The translations under genes and the position numbers were made by a program. Below, piece after piece: positions 1 through 8,268 of a stretch of 17,769 bases of DNA. The stretch lies in assembly GCA_004124535.1 (NCBI GenBank), contig SCKQ01000047.1:1-17769 (forward strand), written 5' to 3'. The DNA comes from Fidelibacterota bacterium. Its GTDB lineage: Bacteria > Marinisomatota > Marinisomatia > Marinisomatales > TCS55. The notes under the pieces are model-generated. The model had not been told where the DNA came from. It did no database searches and worked only from the letters and a program-made list of their open reading frames with translations. Numbering within the stretch: the first letter of the stretch is position 1; the number at the start of each line of letters is the position of its first letter.

Positions 1-2
1 CA

Positions 3-1124
3 GTAACCAATAGTACAACCAATGCAAATTATGATGTACCATTTACTGACGGATCTAGCGCTTTATTAGAAGATGATGGAGCTTTTCACTATAATCCTAG
101 TACGGGCACTGTAACTGCTACGGCATTTGCGGGACCAATTACTGGTGCAGTTACTGGTAATGCATCTACTGCAACTGCTTTAGCAGCAACTGGTAATATT
201 GCCATGACAGGTGATGTAGCGTGGAATGTTGATTTTAGTGGTGCAGGTGTTACAGCAGCTGGAACGATTCAAGCAAATGCAGTTCAAACTGGTATGGTAC
301 ACGATGATGTAGCAACCGAACTGGCAGGAGCAGGTCTTACAGCTACCGCTGGTGTGCTCGCTGTTGATGCCGCTCAAACACAAATTACATCAGTTGGAAC
401 TATCGGCACAGGCACTTGGGAGGGTACAGCCATTGCCCAAACCTACATTGCTGCCAATGCCATAGTAACGGGAAAGATAGCAGATGGCACTATTGCTACT
501 GTTGATTTAGCAGATAATTCGATAACAGGTGCAAAAATCGCAATCGGATCTGATGCAGAAGGCGATATTATGTATTACAATGGAACAGATTACGTCCGTC
601 TGGCAAAGGGAGAAACTGGTGAAGTATTAAAGATCGCAGGTGGGGTACCTTCATGGGCCCCCGATGCAACGAGACCAGAAGCCCCACCAACACCAACAAG
701 CAGTTCTGACAGGCGTTTCAAGAAGAATATTTCTACCGTTTCTGGCGCGTTGGAAAAACTGAGCAAACTGAACCCAGTAAATTATAACTGGCGTAAAGAT
801 GAATTCCAGGACAAGGGTTTCAACGATAAGAAACAGTGGGGTTTCATTGCCCAGGAAGTAGAAAAAGTCATGCCCGAACTGGTTGGCGCGGATGAAGATG
901 ATTATCTTACACTGAACTACAATGGTTTTGTACCATTACTCACCAAGGCTATGCAGGAACAGCAGACAGAAATAGATAAACAGCAAATGGAAATTGATGA
1001 ACTGAAAGCACAGCTGGAATTAATCATGAATATGCTGGATAATGATATGAGTGATAAAACAGATCATGAAAAAGACAGTAACAAAAATGAGGTTGTAAAA
1101 TTCAGCATGGCCACAGAAAAGTAA
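3..1124 (+). CDS. Tail-fibre-like protein with C-terminal S74 intramolecular chaperone (5' partial)
   Basis: The frame is open from the window edge, so the true start lies upstream. An internal ATG at 204 is not the start, because the same low-complexity Thr/Ala/Gly-rich repeat sequence continues before it. The N-terminal ~230 visible codons are repetitive and beta-prone (TGKIADGTIAT, SITSGAKI-like units), typical of trimeric fibre shafts. From nt 705 the sequence SDRRFKKNI opens a peptidase S74 domain. Ser at 705 and Lys at 720, five residues on, form the expected self-cleaving Ser-Lys dyad. The domain continues through WGFIAQEVEKVMPELV and ends in a Gln/Glu-rich coiled coil (about nt 945-1050). 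In phage tail spikes this domain trimerises the fibre and is then released. Here it may serve a cell-surface adhesin or fibre. The next gene follows immediately, which suggests co-transcription. The family call is strong; the role is inferred. Confidence 0.85.
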   Translation, partial: VTNSTTNANYDVPFTDGSSALLEDDGAFHYNPSTGTVTATAFAGPITGAVTGNASTATALAATGNIAMTGDVAWNVDFSGAGVTAAGTIQANAVQTGMVHDDVATELAGAGLTATAGVLAVDAAQTQITSVGTIGTGTWEGTAIAQTYIAANAIVTGKIADGTIATVDLADNSITGAKIAIGSDAEGDIMYYNGTDYVRLAKGETGEVLKIAGGVPSWAPDATRPEAPPTPTSSSDRRFKKNISTVSGALEKLSKLNPVNYNWRKDEFQDKGFNDKKQWGFIAQEVEKVMPELVGADEDDYLTLNYNGFVPLLTKAMQEQQTEIDKQQMEIDELKAQLELIMNMLDNDMSDKTDHEKDSNKNEVVKFSMATEK

Positions 1125-1148
1125 GTGGATCAGTACGTGAATAAAGTC

Positions 1149-2999
1149 ATGGTTCGTTCATTTGTCACATTGCTGGTTATGCTGCAAATTGCCAGCGCCC
1201 AGGATTATAAAATGCGTATGTCCAGTATCAGCGCCATGGCCAATAATGTGACCTATTCAGAAGGATGGTGGGATGCTGGAATACACCTGGTCGGGTCCCT
1301 GGGCTTACCGGTTATTACCAAGAGCAGTGGGGCCGGTATCGGTTTGGCATCCGGATTCTGGGTCGTAACCCAGGGTTTCTATACGCAACCACCGATTGTA
1401 GAACAGTTTGTGATTATGGATCCGCAGTTGCAGGTAGGGCAGGGTGTGAATGTCATGGCCAAGTTCTCGGATTTCAATGGTATCCTCAATGCCAGTATCT
1501 ATGTCAATGTCGGCGGTACGGATACTACCCTGACTTTTCCCATGGTCCGCGGCGATTCCACCTTTACCGCTTTCATCCCGGATTCGTTGGTGAAGATAGA
1601 GAATTTCATCGCCAGTGTGGGAGTGCTGGACAGTCTCTACTATGTGGCTCTAAGTGATTATATATCAGCACCGGTCCTGTTTGACGAAGATGAGCCCACG
1701 TCCCGGGTGGATGACAGTGCCTATCCGACAGGCCTGCCCATTGAAAAATGGCGCCTGGTTTCATTCCCCGGAGAATTGGACAATGGTGCCATTTCAAGTA
1801 AGGGTCTTAATACGAAGCATGTCTTCTATTCCCGCGACTGGGATAACAATACCTGGGGCGTTCCTGATACGCTCTATCTCGGGGAAGCCTATTGGTTCAA
1901 GCACCAGTATGGCAAGAAGATCGACTTTACGCCCGGTGCCGGTACATCATTGCCGCTGGAACCCTATGCTATGGAATTATTTCCCGGCTGGAATTTTATT
2001 GGTAATCCATTCTTTTTCACAGTACCGATCAGTCTGGACCAGGGTGATCTTACCGGTCCATACACCTACGGTATCGGTGAAAAAAGCGGCTGGAGTGAAG
2101 TGGTTACCGAAATGCAGCCCTGGGGCGGCTACCTGATTAATAATAATACGGATACTCTTCAGGTAATCGAACTTATGCCGACAGCGGTAGAAGTGGCTGA
2201 TAATTCTGGCCTGAACCGTGTACCGGCAGGTACGCCACCCCGTATGGCAATAAATGCCTGGCGCCTGCGGATCAGCGCAGATTCAGAGCATTATTTTGAC
2301 CATAACAACTATATTGGCCGGGATTTTCGATCTACTGAAGGACTGGATCGCGGCGATCTGTACGAGCCGCCCATGATCGATGGACACCTGGCTGTTGGTC
2401 TATCTCCGGAAGCGGATGGTGGCTACTATCATACTACCGATATCCGGTCAATCAACGAAGTAAATGGTGTCTGGGATATCCGTGTCGTTTCCCAGGAAAA
2501 GGATGGCCCGGTGGATATTCAGATACACGCGGTGGATGAACCGCCGGAGAATATCGTTGTTGCCCTGGTAGACCTGCAGAAAAAAGCAGCCTATCGTGAC
2601 ATTATGGAAACGGGGATCCGGATTGCAGAAAAAGCTACCGTTGGCTATGATCTGAAAATGGTGATAGGTGAGTCTGAATTTGTGGAAAATGAGATCCAGC
2701 GCATCCTGGACGGGATGCCTACGGAATACGCCCTGGGTTATAACTATCCGAATCCCTTCAACGCGAATACCCGTCTGGACTATTCCCTACCGGTTCGTTC
2801 CCACGTAAGTATACGGCTATATAATATGCTGGGTCAGGAAGTGGCTGTCCTGGTTAATGAAGAACAGTCCTATGGCAAAAGGTACGTGGTCTGGAACGGC
2901 CTGAATAAACAGGGCAGCACCGTAGCATCAGGTGTCTATATCGCTGAGTTCAAAGCAGGCAGTTTCCTGGCTACCCGCAAGATGATTTTGATGAAATAA
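1149..2999 (+). CDS. Secreted protein with C-terminal T9SS type A sorting domain
   Basis: This 616-aa exported protein starts with MVRSFVTLLVMLQIASAQD, a good Sec signal peptide. A GTG at 1125, directly after the previous stop, would give a 624-aa form with an acidic residue in the n-region. I prefer ATG 1149, though neither start has a clear ribosome site. Residues ~20-520 are beta-rich and not assigned to a known enzyme family; a Trp-rich stretch (GWNFIGNPFF, WGGYLI) resembles domains seen in other large secreted FCB proteins. From about residue 526, YALGYNYPNPFNANTRLDYS and then GQEVAVLV, ASGVYIAEF and RKMILMK match the Por/T9SS C-terminal sorting domain with a FlgD-like fold. That domain directs outer-membrane passage and surface attachment. 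A second copy of its last ~75 bp lies at 4809-4884. Confidence 0.85.
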   Translation: MVRSFVTLLVMLQIASAQDYKMRMSSISAMANNVTYSEGWWDAGIHLVGSLGLPVITKSSGAGIGLASGFWVVTQGFYTQPPIVEQFVIMDPQLQVGQGVNVMAKFSDFNGILNASIYVNVGGTDTTLTFPMVRGDSTFTAFIPDSLVKIENFIASVGVLDSLYYVALSDYISAPVLFDEDEPTSRVDDSAYPTGLPIEKWRLVSFPGELDNGAISSKGLNTKHVFYSRDWDNNTWGVPDTLYLGEAYWFKHQYGKKIDFTPGAGTSLPLEPYAMELFPGWNFIGNPFFFTVPISLDQGDLTGPYTYGIGEKSGWSEVVTEMQPWGGYLINNNTDTLQVIELMPTAVEVADNSGLNRVPAGTPPRMAINAWRLRISADSEHYFDHNNYIGRDFRSTEGLDRGDLYEPPMIDGHLAVGLSPEADGGYYHTTDIRSINEVNGVWDIRVVSQEKDGPVDIQIHAVDEPPENIVVALVDLQKKAAYRDIMETGIRIAEKATVGYDLKMVIGESEFVENEIQRILDGMPTEYALGYNYPNPFNANTRLDYSLPVRSHVSIRLYNMLGQEVAVLVNEEQSYGKRYVVWNGLNKQGSTVASGVYIAEFKAGSFLATRKMILMK

Positions 3000-3006
3000 T
3001 ATTTTA
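2931..3006 (+). repeat. Upstream copy of ~76-bp direct repeat (end of T9SS sorting domain)
   Basis: By hand alignment this stretch matches 4809-4884 at about 68 of 76 positions. It covers the last 22 codons of the T9SS gene, its TAA stop and the following TATTTT. The two copies bracket the oligosaccharyltransferase-like gene. Confidence 0.85.
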
Positions 3007-3088
3007 AACAATTTTTTATATATTACTAATTACAGTACCTGTATAATTTTTATCGTAATAGTATCACCTAAATCGAAAAACAGATCCA

Positions 3089-4783
3089 TTGTTTAAAGAA
3101 AAAATATTAGGACAAGGCTGGTTGACGACCAGTATTCTAGCAGTCCTGATCATTTATTACTTTATTGGTATGCATTATACACAGCATCATTTTGGTGGTA
3201 TTGGTTTGTATAGACCAAATAATGCTGTGGGCTGGATATTCGCGTCTGCGATTATTTCCCTTGGTTTATTAAAAATTGCTAATGATCGGCAGGTGCTAAT
3301 TACCCCGACAATGAAAATGATTGCCCTGGTATTTATCGGATTAATCATTCCATATTTCTACGGACAAACTGATAACCTGTGGAAAGCAGCAGATCGGTTT
3401 GTAGCAATCGCAGCTGGAGGATTAATTATTTTTTCACTGCAGCAGTTCCGTTTTTCAGAAAAACAATGGATGTGCATTCTATTTTCTGTTGTAGTTGCAG
3501 CTTTTTTACAGGTATTGATTGGGTGGTATGAATATTTTCTTGCTGCACCAGGTGCTTTTGGGGGCAATGTGCCTTTTGGTACATTTTTTCAAAGAAACAA
3601 TATAGGCACATTTGTTCTTACCGGGTTTTCGTTAGCATGCTTGTTTTTGTTGAGAGCGCCCAAACTCTACAGCTCTCAGTATTATAAAATATGTTTCTCG
3701 ATTTCTTTGATATTTACGCTATTTGCAGGTTTTGTTCTTGTAACGGTTCTTTCACGTTCAACGCAGTTAATAACTTTAATTGTTATTTTATGTATTTGTA
3801 TTGGGTTAGGAATTTCTAAGGTAAATAACAGAGGAGCAGTTCTTTTAATGATTTTTGGTCTATCATTATCCATTTGCTTTGGTATGTATGTATTGGCTAC
3901 TGCCGAAGGGAATTTAGATGCTTTAATAGAATTCAGTGATACCGCTGAATGGGACTCGGATAAAATGACAGGTGAACCACGACGTCTTATATGGGGTATT
4001 TGTTGGAAAATGTTCTTGCGCTCACCTTTACTAGGTTTTGGTTATGGCGACTTCCGTTGGGATTTTTTAAAGGCTCAAGCAGAAAAATTTTCTACAACAG
4101 GTGAATATTATTCTATATCTATTTCACTTCCACACAATGAATTGATTTTTTGGGCTATTGAAGGGGGTGTAGTACCATTACTTTGTATTGTTTGTTTTGG
4201 TTTGTGGTTTGTGATTCGGACTTTTAGAAAACGGGGTATATCTGGGGTGTTTTATTTGGTCTGTTTGGTACCAGTGATCATACACAGTATGCTAGAATAC
4301 CCCTTTTATCAAGCTGTAGTTCATTGGGTAACCTTTTGTAGCCTGATTGCGTTCATATCAAGCCGGCAGGAAATAAAACGTTGTTATACTATTGCTGCGC
4401 CTGTTATTATGCGATCTTTGGCAGTGATTATATTTACACTAGTCACAACGTATATGACACTAGCCATCCAATCATTATATTGGCTGGAAAAATATTCCGT
4501 GACCCCTAAATTGGAATTACTGTCGAATATTTGGTATCCAGTTGAACATGGCGATATAGTGCTATCCGCTCATATGCTTCAGCGGATGAATGACGTTAAC
4601 AAAGTTTGGAATGAAAAAGAATTGCTTGAACATGTTGATTGGCTTCGCACTACAATTATATATGACCCAAAGGACTACCTGTACAAGTATATGATTAGGG
4701 TACTGGAAGCACTTGGGCAAAAAGAAAAGGCAGAACAATTCCGAACAGAAGGTAAATATCTATTCCCACATAGTGATATTTAA
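3089..4783 (+). CDS. O-antigen ligase family protein, PglL/PilO-like oligosaccharyltransferase
   Basis: This 564-aa polytopic membrane protein has about 11-12 hydrophobic segments up to residue ~450, then a ~110-aa soluble tail. Motifs fit the Wzy/WaaL/PglL family: FQRNN (167-171), EPRRLIWGICWKMF followed by GFGYGDFRW (296-323), LPHNELIFWAIEGG (347-360) and HSMLEYPFY (399-407). The last motif and the tail ending in LEALGQKEKAEQF are more like PglL/PilO protein O-glycosylation ligases than WaaL. Such enzymes move a lipid-linked glycan onto acceptor proteins such as pilins on the outer face of the inner membrane. The start used is TTG 3089; the next in-frame ATG falls after the first membrane segment. 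The gene is visibly more AT-rich than its neighbours and lies between duplicated ends of the preceding gene, which suggests it was acquired. No pilin or glycosyltransferase gene is in view. Confidence 0.75.
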   Translation: MFKEKILGQGWLTTSILAVLIIYYFIGMHYTQHHFGGIGLYRPNNAVGWIFASAIISLGLLKIANDRQVLITPTMKMIALVFIGLIIPYFYGQTDNLWKAADRFVAIAAGGLIIFSLQQFRFSEKQWMCILFSVVVAAFLQVLIGWYEYFLAAPGAFGGNVPFGTFFQRNNIGTFVLTGFSLACLFLLRAPKLYSSQYYKICFSISLIFTLFAGFVLVTVLSRSTQLITLIVILCICIGLGISKVNNRGAVLLMIFGLSLSICFGMYVLATAEGNLDALIEFSDTAEWDSDKMTGEPRRLIWGICWKMFLRSPLLGFGYGDFRWDFLKAQAEKFSTTGEYYSISISLPHNELIFWAIEGGVVPLLCIVCFGLWFVIRTFRKRGISGVFYLVCLVPVIIHSMLEYPFYQAVVHWVTFCSLIAFISSRQEIKRCYTIAAPVIMRSLAVIIFTLVTTYMTLAIQSLYWLEKYSVTPKLELLSNIWYPVEHGDIVLSAHMLQRMNDVNKVWNEKELLEHVDWLRTTIIYDPKDYLYKYMIRVLEALGQKEKAEQFRTEGKYLFPHSDI

Positions 4784-4808
4784 GTCACTTGACTTTAAGG
4801 TAACCTAA

Positions 4809-4884
4809 GTTGTGCATATTGCTAAGTTCAAGGCCGGCAGTTTCCTGGCTACCCGCAAGATGATATTGATGAAATAATATTTTC
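4809..4884 (+). pseudogene. Remnant of a T9SS sorting-domain gene: 3' tail only
   Basis: Codons from 4809 to the TAA at 4875-4877 read VVHIAKFKAGSFLATRKMIL and then MK, nearly identical to the end of the T9SS protein at 2931-2999. No start codon or upstream sorting-domain sequence is present, so it is a gene fragment. Similarity also covers the TAATATTTT just past the stop. It may be the tail of a lost paralogue or a duplication made when the intervening AT-rich gene was inserted. Confidence 0.8.
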
Positions 4885-4923
4885 TTTCCATACCGAAGCA
4901 TATAACATTTTAGATTGGCGACC

Positions 4924-5853
4924 ATGTGCAAAGTGATCCGCCTGTATTTTGTCTTGATGGCAACCTTTACATTATGTCTATTTGCTGATCCCGCAATAAC
5001 CCGGAAAATAAATCTTCAGCAGGAACTGGCTTTCAAAAATGAGGTGTTTAGGTATTTTCGCTATTTCAGAATTCAAACGGACGAGGTAGACCTATCGTTT
5101 GATGAAATAGATAATAATAATGTTGTATTTACAGCTACAATTAGATCCCGGCGTAATAATTTTGAAGAGGTGATCCTAAAAACTTTTGCCTGCATTGGCC
5201 GGGTAATGATAAGTGTGCCGGATAGCGAATTAAATAATGATCAACTATTCATAATACCGTCCATCATTACAGTTAATTGTGATGTCCCTGTCCGCAGGGA
5301 CAATAACTACATATCTGCTACTGCGAATAACAAAGCGGTCATTCAGTTTACGAATGGTGTCATGACAGCTGAGGGATTCCTTTTTGAATTGAGAGGCTCA
5401 ATGGCTGGATCATTTACAGCTTACGATAATACATCAATGCCCAGTATTTTAACCGCAGATGTAGATTTTGAGAACCTGATTGCAGCGCGATTAGCACTGG
5501 AAGGAAAGAATAACCCCAGGCTGTCTACCGTATTGAGTTTGGCTAGTAAGGCCAAGTATATCCCAGGGGTGGAACGAAAGATCGAAGTCATGATGCTGGA
5601 AAGGATGAAAACAAAACACGCTGACCTCATGTTTCATATTTTTGGATATCCGCCAGCTGATCCACAATTAAAAAGAATAGGGAAACAGGTGTTTTATCAT
5701 ATTCAGATGGAACCAGGAGAAATTCTTAATACGCATACCAATGATTCATTACGCTATGTCTGGAAAGGAAGAAAATACCCTGAGCCTTTGAACAAATACT
5801 ATCGCGAGTATAATGTAAAGTACGGGATCAAACGCCCGGGTCCCAATGATTGA
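4924..5853 (+). CDS. Secreted protein of unknown function
   Basis: I do not recognise this 309-aa protein. ATG 4924 gives MCKVIRLYFVLMATFTLCLF followed by ADPA, a plausible Sec signal peptide; a TTG at 4915 would add only three residues. The mature N-terminal half is beta-rich (for example EVDLSFDEIDNNNVVFTATI and VIQFTNGVMTAEGFLFEL) and could be a periplasmic or surface beta-sandwich. The C-terminal part is more helical and basic and ends in KYGIKRPGPND. No catalytic motif or membrane segment beyond the signal is evident. The LETM1-like gene begins six bases after its stop, so the pair is probably co-transcribed. Composition is moderately AT-rich, between that of the ligase gene before it and the peptidase gene after it. 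Confidence 0.7.
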   Translation: MCKVIRLYFVLMATFTLCLFADPAITRKINLQQELAFKNEVFRYFRYFRIQTDEVDLSFDEIDNNNVVFTATIRSRRNNFEEVILKTFACIGRVMISVPDSELNNDQLFIIPSIITVNCDVPVRRDNNYISATANNKAVIQFTNGVMTAEGFLFELRGSMAGSFTAYDNTSMPSILTADVDFENLIAARLALEGKNNPRLSTVLSLASKAKYIPGVERKIEVMMLERMKTKHADLMFHIFGYPPADPQLKRIGKQVFYHIQMEPGEILNTHTNDSLRYVWKGRKYPEPLNKYYREYNVKYGIKRPGPND

Positions 5854-5859
5854 TAAATT

Positions 5860-6330
5860 ATGACACATAAAGACATTAAAAAAAGTTCAGAATTGCTGCC
5901 TGAAAAACAACAGCTAGAAGAAGAAATCATTGAACAGCTAGAGAAAGCTGAATTGGCACACATTGTTGAAACATTACCGGTGCCGGTTAATAACCCAGGT
6001 GTACAATCAGATTTTGTTTCTACTCTAGATAAACACCAAGTTTATGACAGGATTGAAAAAATATTTCTTGCTATAAAGAATGAAAAAAGGGAAACCCGGG
6101 AGCTGGCTCTTTTATTAAAAAAATATGCTGTGCAAAGCGGTAATCTATCCAGAGATGAGATGAAAATTGTTAAGGATCAGTTTATTGATATTTTAAAGAT
6201 AGCCGGGCTGTCTATCCCGTTAATAATGCCATTTAGTCCGGTGATTATTCCGTTAATGATAAAGCTTGGCCAAAAAGTGGGCGTTAGAATATTGCCGACG
6301 TCGTTCTATGATGATAAGGAATCTGAGTAA
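5860..6330 (+). CDS. LETM1-like domain protein
   Basis: This 156-aa protein begins at ATG 5860, directly after the preceding stop. Residues 1-45 are highly charged and probably coiled-coil (EKQQLEEEIIEQLEKAELAH). Residues ~65-110 are helical and basic. From ~105 to the end, VKDQFIDILKIAGLSIPLIM followed by PFSPVIIPLMIKL and ILPTSFYDD resembles the core of the mitochondrial LETM1 domain: a hydrophobic Pro-containing segment and a closing LP-(S/T)-(S/T)-F motif. LETM1 proteins act in mitochondrial ion homeostasis and ribosome binding, and bacterial relatives are poorly characterised. There is one hydrophobic helix and no signal peptide, so inner-membrane or peripheral placement is possible. The match rests on motif memory and is moderate. 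Confidence 0.6.
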   Translation: MTHKDIKKSSELLPEKQQLEEEIIEQLEKAELAHIVETLPVPVNNPGVQSDFVSTLDKHQVYDRIEKIFLAIKNEKRETRELALLLKKYAVQSGNLSRDEMKIVKDQFIDILKIAGLSIPLIMPFSPVIIPLMIKLGQKVGVRILPTSFYDDKESE

Positions 6331-6413
6331 TGTCCAAATATCATTGTTTTTTTATAGTGCTAATATAAATTCCCCAGCATTTTTCACGCGCCCATTGGGT
6401 AAACAATGTAATT

Positions 6414-6486
6414 GGGGCCGTAGCTCAGTTGGGAGAGCGCCTGAATGGCATTCAGGAGGTCGTCGGTTCGATCCCGTCCGGCTCCA
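6414..6486 (+). tRNA. tRNA-Ala (anticodon GGC)
   Basis: A full cloverleaf can be drawn in 73 nt. The acceptor GGGGCCG (6414-6420) pairs with CGGCTCC (6479-6485) with one G-U. The D arm is GCTC/GAGC. The anticodon stem CCTGA/TCAGG carries loop ATGGCAT with anticodon GGC at 6447-6449. The T loop is TTCGATC. The 3' CCA is not encoded. The loop has A32 and U38, the pair known to be conserved in bacterial tRNA-Ala(GGC). The T stem GTCGG/CCGTC has one U-U mismatch. Confidence 0.97.
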
Positions 6487-6501
6487 CAATACTACCCTCC
6501 G

Positions 6502-8199
6502 ATGAAAAAAAAACTTCAGCCTATTTACCTCGCGCTAGCTGGACTACTGGTTTTTTCCAGTTGTTCATCCACCCGGCAGATGATGTCGCGCCAGCGCAAG
6601 GATATGGAAATTCCTGAAAAAGCGGAACCCTATCCAGACCCGACCCCGAGGGCCAAATTACTGGGTGAACTTACAGCACCGCGTACCTGCTATGATGTGA
6701 CCTTTTATGAGCTCAATATTGATATTGACCTGGATAATAGAATGATTGCCGGATATGTGGATTTTTATGCTTGGGCTGTCAATGAATTCACAGAATTGCA
6801 GTTCGACCTGGCCAAAAATATGGTTTTGGATGAGGTCAACTATAAAGGCAGAAGCTTGACCTATACCCGGGAAGAGGATGCGGTATTTGTTACTTTTCCT
6901 GCAGTGCAGGCAGGTAGGCAATTTCAATTTCGGGTAACCTACCACGGAGAGCCAGCGCAAGCAAAAAAACCACCCTGGGATGGCGGATTTGTCTGGGAAA
7001 AAGATAAGGCCGGTCGTGATTTTGTCGGTGTGGCCTGTGAAGGTGACGGAGCCAGCCTGTGGTGGCCCTGCAAGGATCATCCCACGGAGGAACCGGACAG
7101 TATGGCTATTAATATTACGGTGCCCAGTAATATTATGTGTGTGGCCAACGGCAGATTACGGGAAAAAGTGGAGACCGATGTAAAGACAACGTACAAGTGG
7201 TTTGTCACGAAACCCATCAATAATTATAACGTGTCTGTTAATATTGCCAATTATGCTGTTATTGCCGATACAATTCATTCGGTTACCGGCATTCAACCAG
7301 TGACATACTATGTGCTGGATTACAATGAAACGGTCGCAAGGGAACATTTCAAAGAAGCACGGGCCATGATGCGCTCCCTGGAGAAATTCTTTGGGCCATT
7401 CCCCTGGTGGGAAGATGGGTATAAATTGGTGGAAACGCCTTACCTGGGTATGGAACACCAGACTGCAGTGGCTTACGGCAATGATTTCAAGACCTACGAG
7501 CGTGGTATCCGCACTATCTATGGATATATGGACTATATCATCCTGCACGAGACGGCCCATGAGTGGTGGGGCAATAATATCACTGCTTGCGACGGGGCGG
7601 ACGTTTGGCTGCATGAAGGCTTTGCCATGTATTCTGAAGTATTGTATGTAGAAGATCAACTGGGCTACCCCATGAGTATCCATTACCTGCTGGAGCGGCG
7701 TCGTGGAATTCAGAATCGTCGCGCCATTGTAGGGCCCAGAGGTGAATACTACTGGGGGTTTGAGGATGCGTACAATAAAGGCGCCTGGATATTGCACACC
7801 CTGCGCAGTGTCCTGGATGATGATACGATGTTCTTTGGCATTCTAAAGGGCTTTCAGCAGGAATTTGCGGCCCAGATAGTGTGTACGGAAGATCTCGTCG
7901 AATATATAAATAATGTGACGGGACAGGATTTTAAGCCATTTTTTGATCAGTATATTTTCGACCGCCGTCCCCCAACCCTGGAATACAGTCTTACAAAAGA
8001 TAAGCTGCTCTACCGTTACACTGGTATTTTACCAGAGTTTTCCATGCCCGTAAATGTGCTAGTGAATAAGGATGAAGTGCGGCTACAGCCATCGATGGCA
8101 ACACAGACATTAACGATCCCTGACTATGCTACTGTTCAGATAATGGATTGGGAATATTTGATCCTAAAAAAGGAAAACGCTGACCTCCAAGAAAATTAA
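6502..8199 (+). CDS. M1 family metallopeptidase (aminopeptidase), lipoprotein
   Basis: This 565-aa zinc peptidase is gluzincin clan, family M1. The zinc site HETAHEWWG starts at residue 349 (His349, Glu350, His353), with the third ligand Glu372 in WLHEGF, so the HExxH-X18-E spacing is exact. The substrate-binding motif is LGMEHQTAV in place of the classical GAMEN, a variant I associate with FCB-group members. YNKGAW (Tyr424) fits the catalytic tyrosine region. The N-terminal ~200 residues form the usual beta saddle domain. ATG 6502 gives MKKKLQPIYLALAGLLVFSS and then Cys, a lipoprotein signal with a relaxed lipobox, so the enzyme is probably envelope-anchored and trims peptides. Upstream in-frame ATGs at 6445 lie inside the tRNA-Ala gene and were rejected. 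At 565 aa it lacks the large C-terminal helical domain of PepN-type enzymes. Confidence 0.93.
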   Translation: MKKKLQPIYLALAGLLVFSSCSSTRQMMSRQRKDMEIPEKAEPYPDPTPRAKLLGELTAPRTCYDVTFYELNIDIDLDNRMIAGYVDFYAWAVNEFTELQFDLAKNMVLDEVNYKGRSLTYTREEDAVFVTFPAVQAGRQFQFRVTYHGEPAQAKKPPWDGGFVWEKDKAGRDFVGVACEGDGASLWWPCKDHPTEEPDSMAINITVPSNIMCVANGRLREKVETDVKTTYKWFVTKPINNYNVSVNIANYAVIADTIHSVTGIQPVTYYVLDYNETVAREHFKEARAMMRSLEKFFGPFPWWEDGYKLVETPYLGMEHQTAVAYGNDFKTYERGIRTIYGYMDYIILHETAHEWWGNNITACDGADVWLHEGFAMYSEVLYVEDQLGYPMSIHYLLERRRGIQNRRAIVGPRGEYYWGFEDAYNKGAWILHTLRSVLDDDTMFFGILKGFQQEFAAQIVCTEDLVEYINNVTGQDFKPFFDQYIFDRRPPTLEYSLTKDKLLYRYTGILPEFSMPVNVLVNKDEVRLQPSMATQTLTIPDYATVQIMDWEYLILKKENADLQEN

Positions 8200-8268
8200 T
8201 TGCCCTTTTGCATAAACGGTATTGATTAAATAACTTCAACCCCAATTACAAATTAACTAGTTTTAGCG

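Noticed and set aside
6445..6501. Upstream in-frame ATG for the M1 peptidase
   Set aside because: It lies within the tRNA-Ala anticodon arm; ATG 6502 gives a proper lipoprotein signal.
7156..7797. Long minus-strand open frame opposite the peptidase gene
   Set aside because: It lies wholly across the M1 catalytic region and shows no signal, domain or ribosome site. It is a coding shadow.
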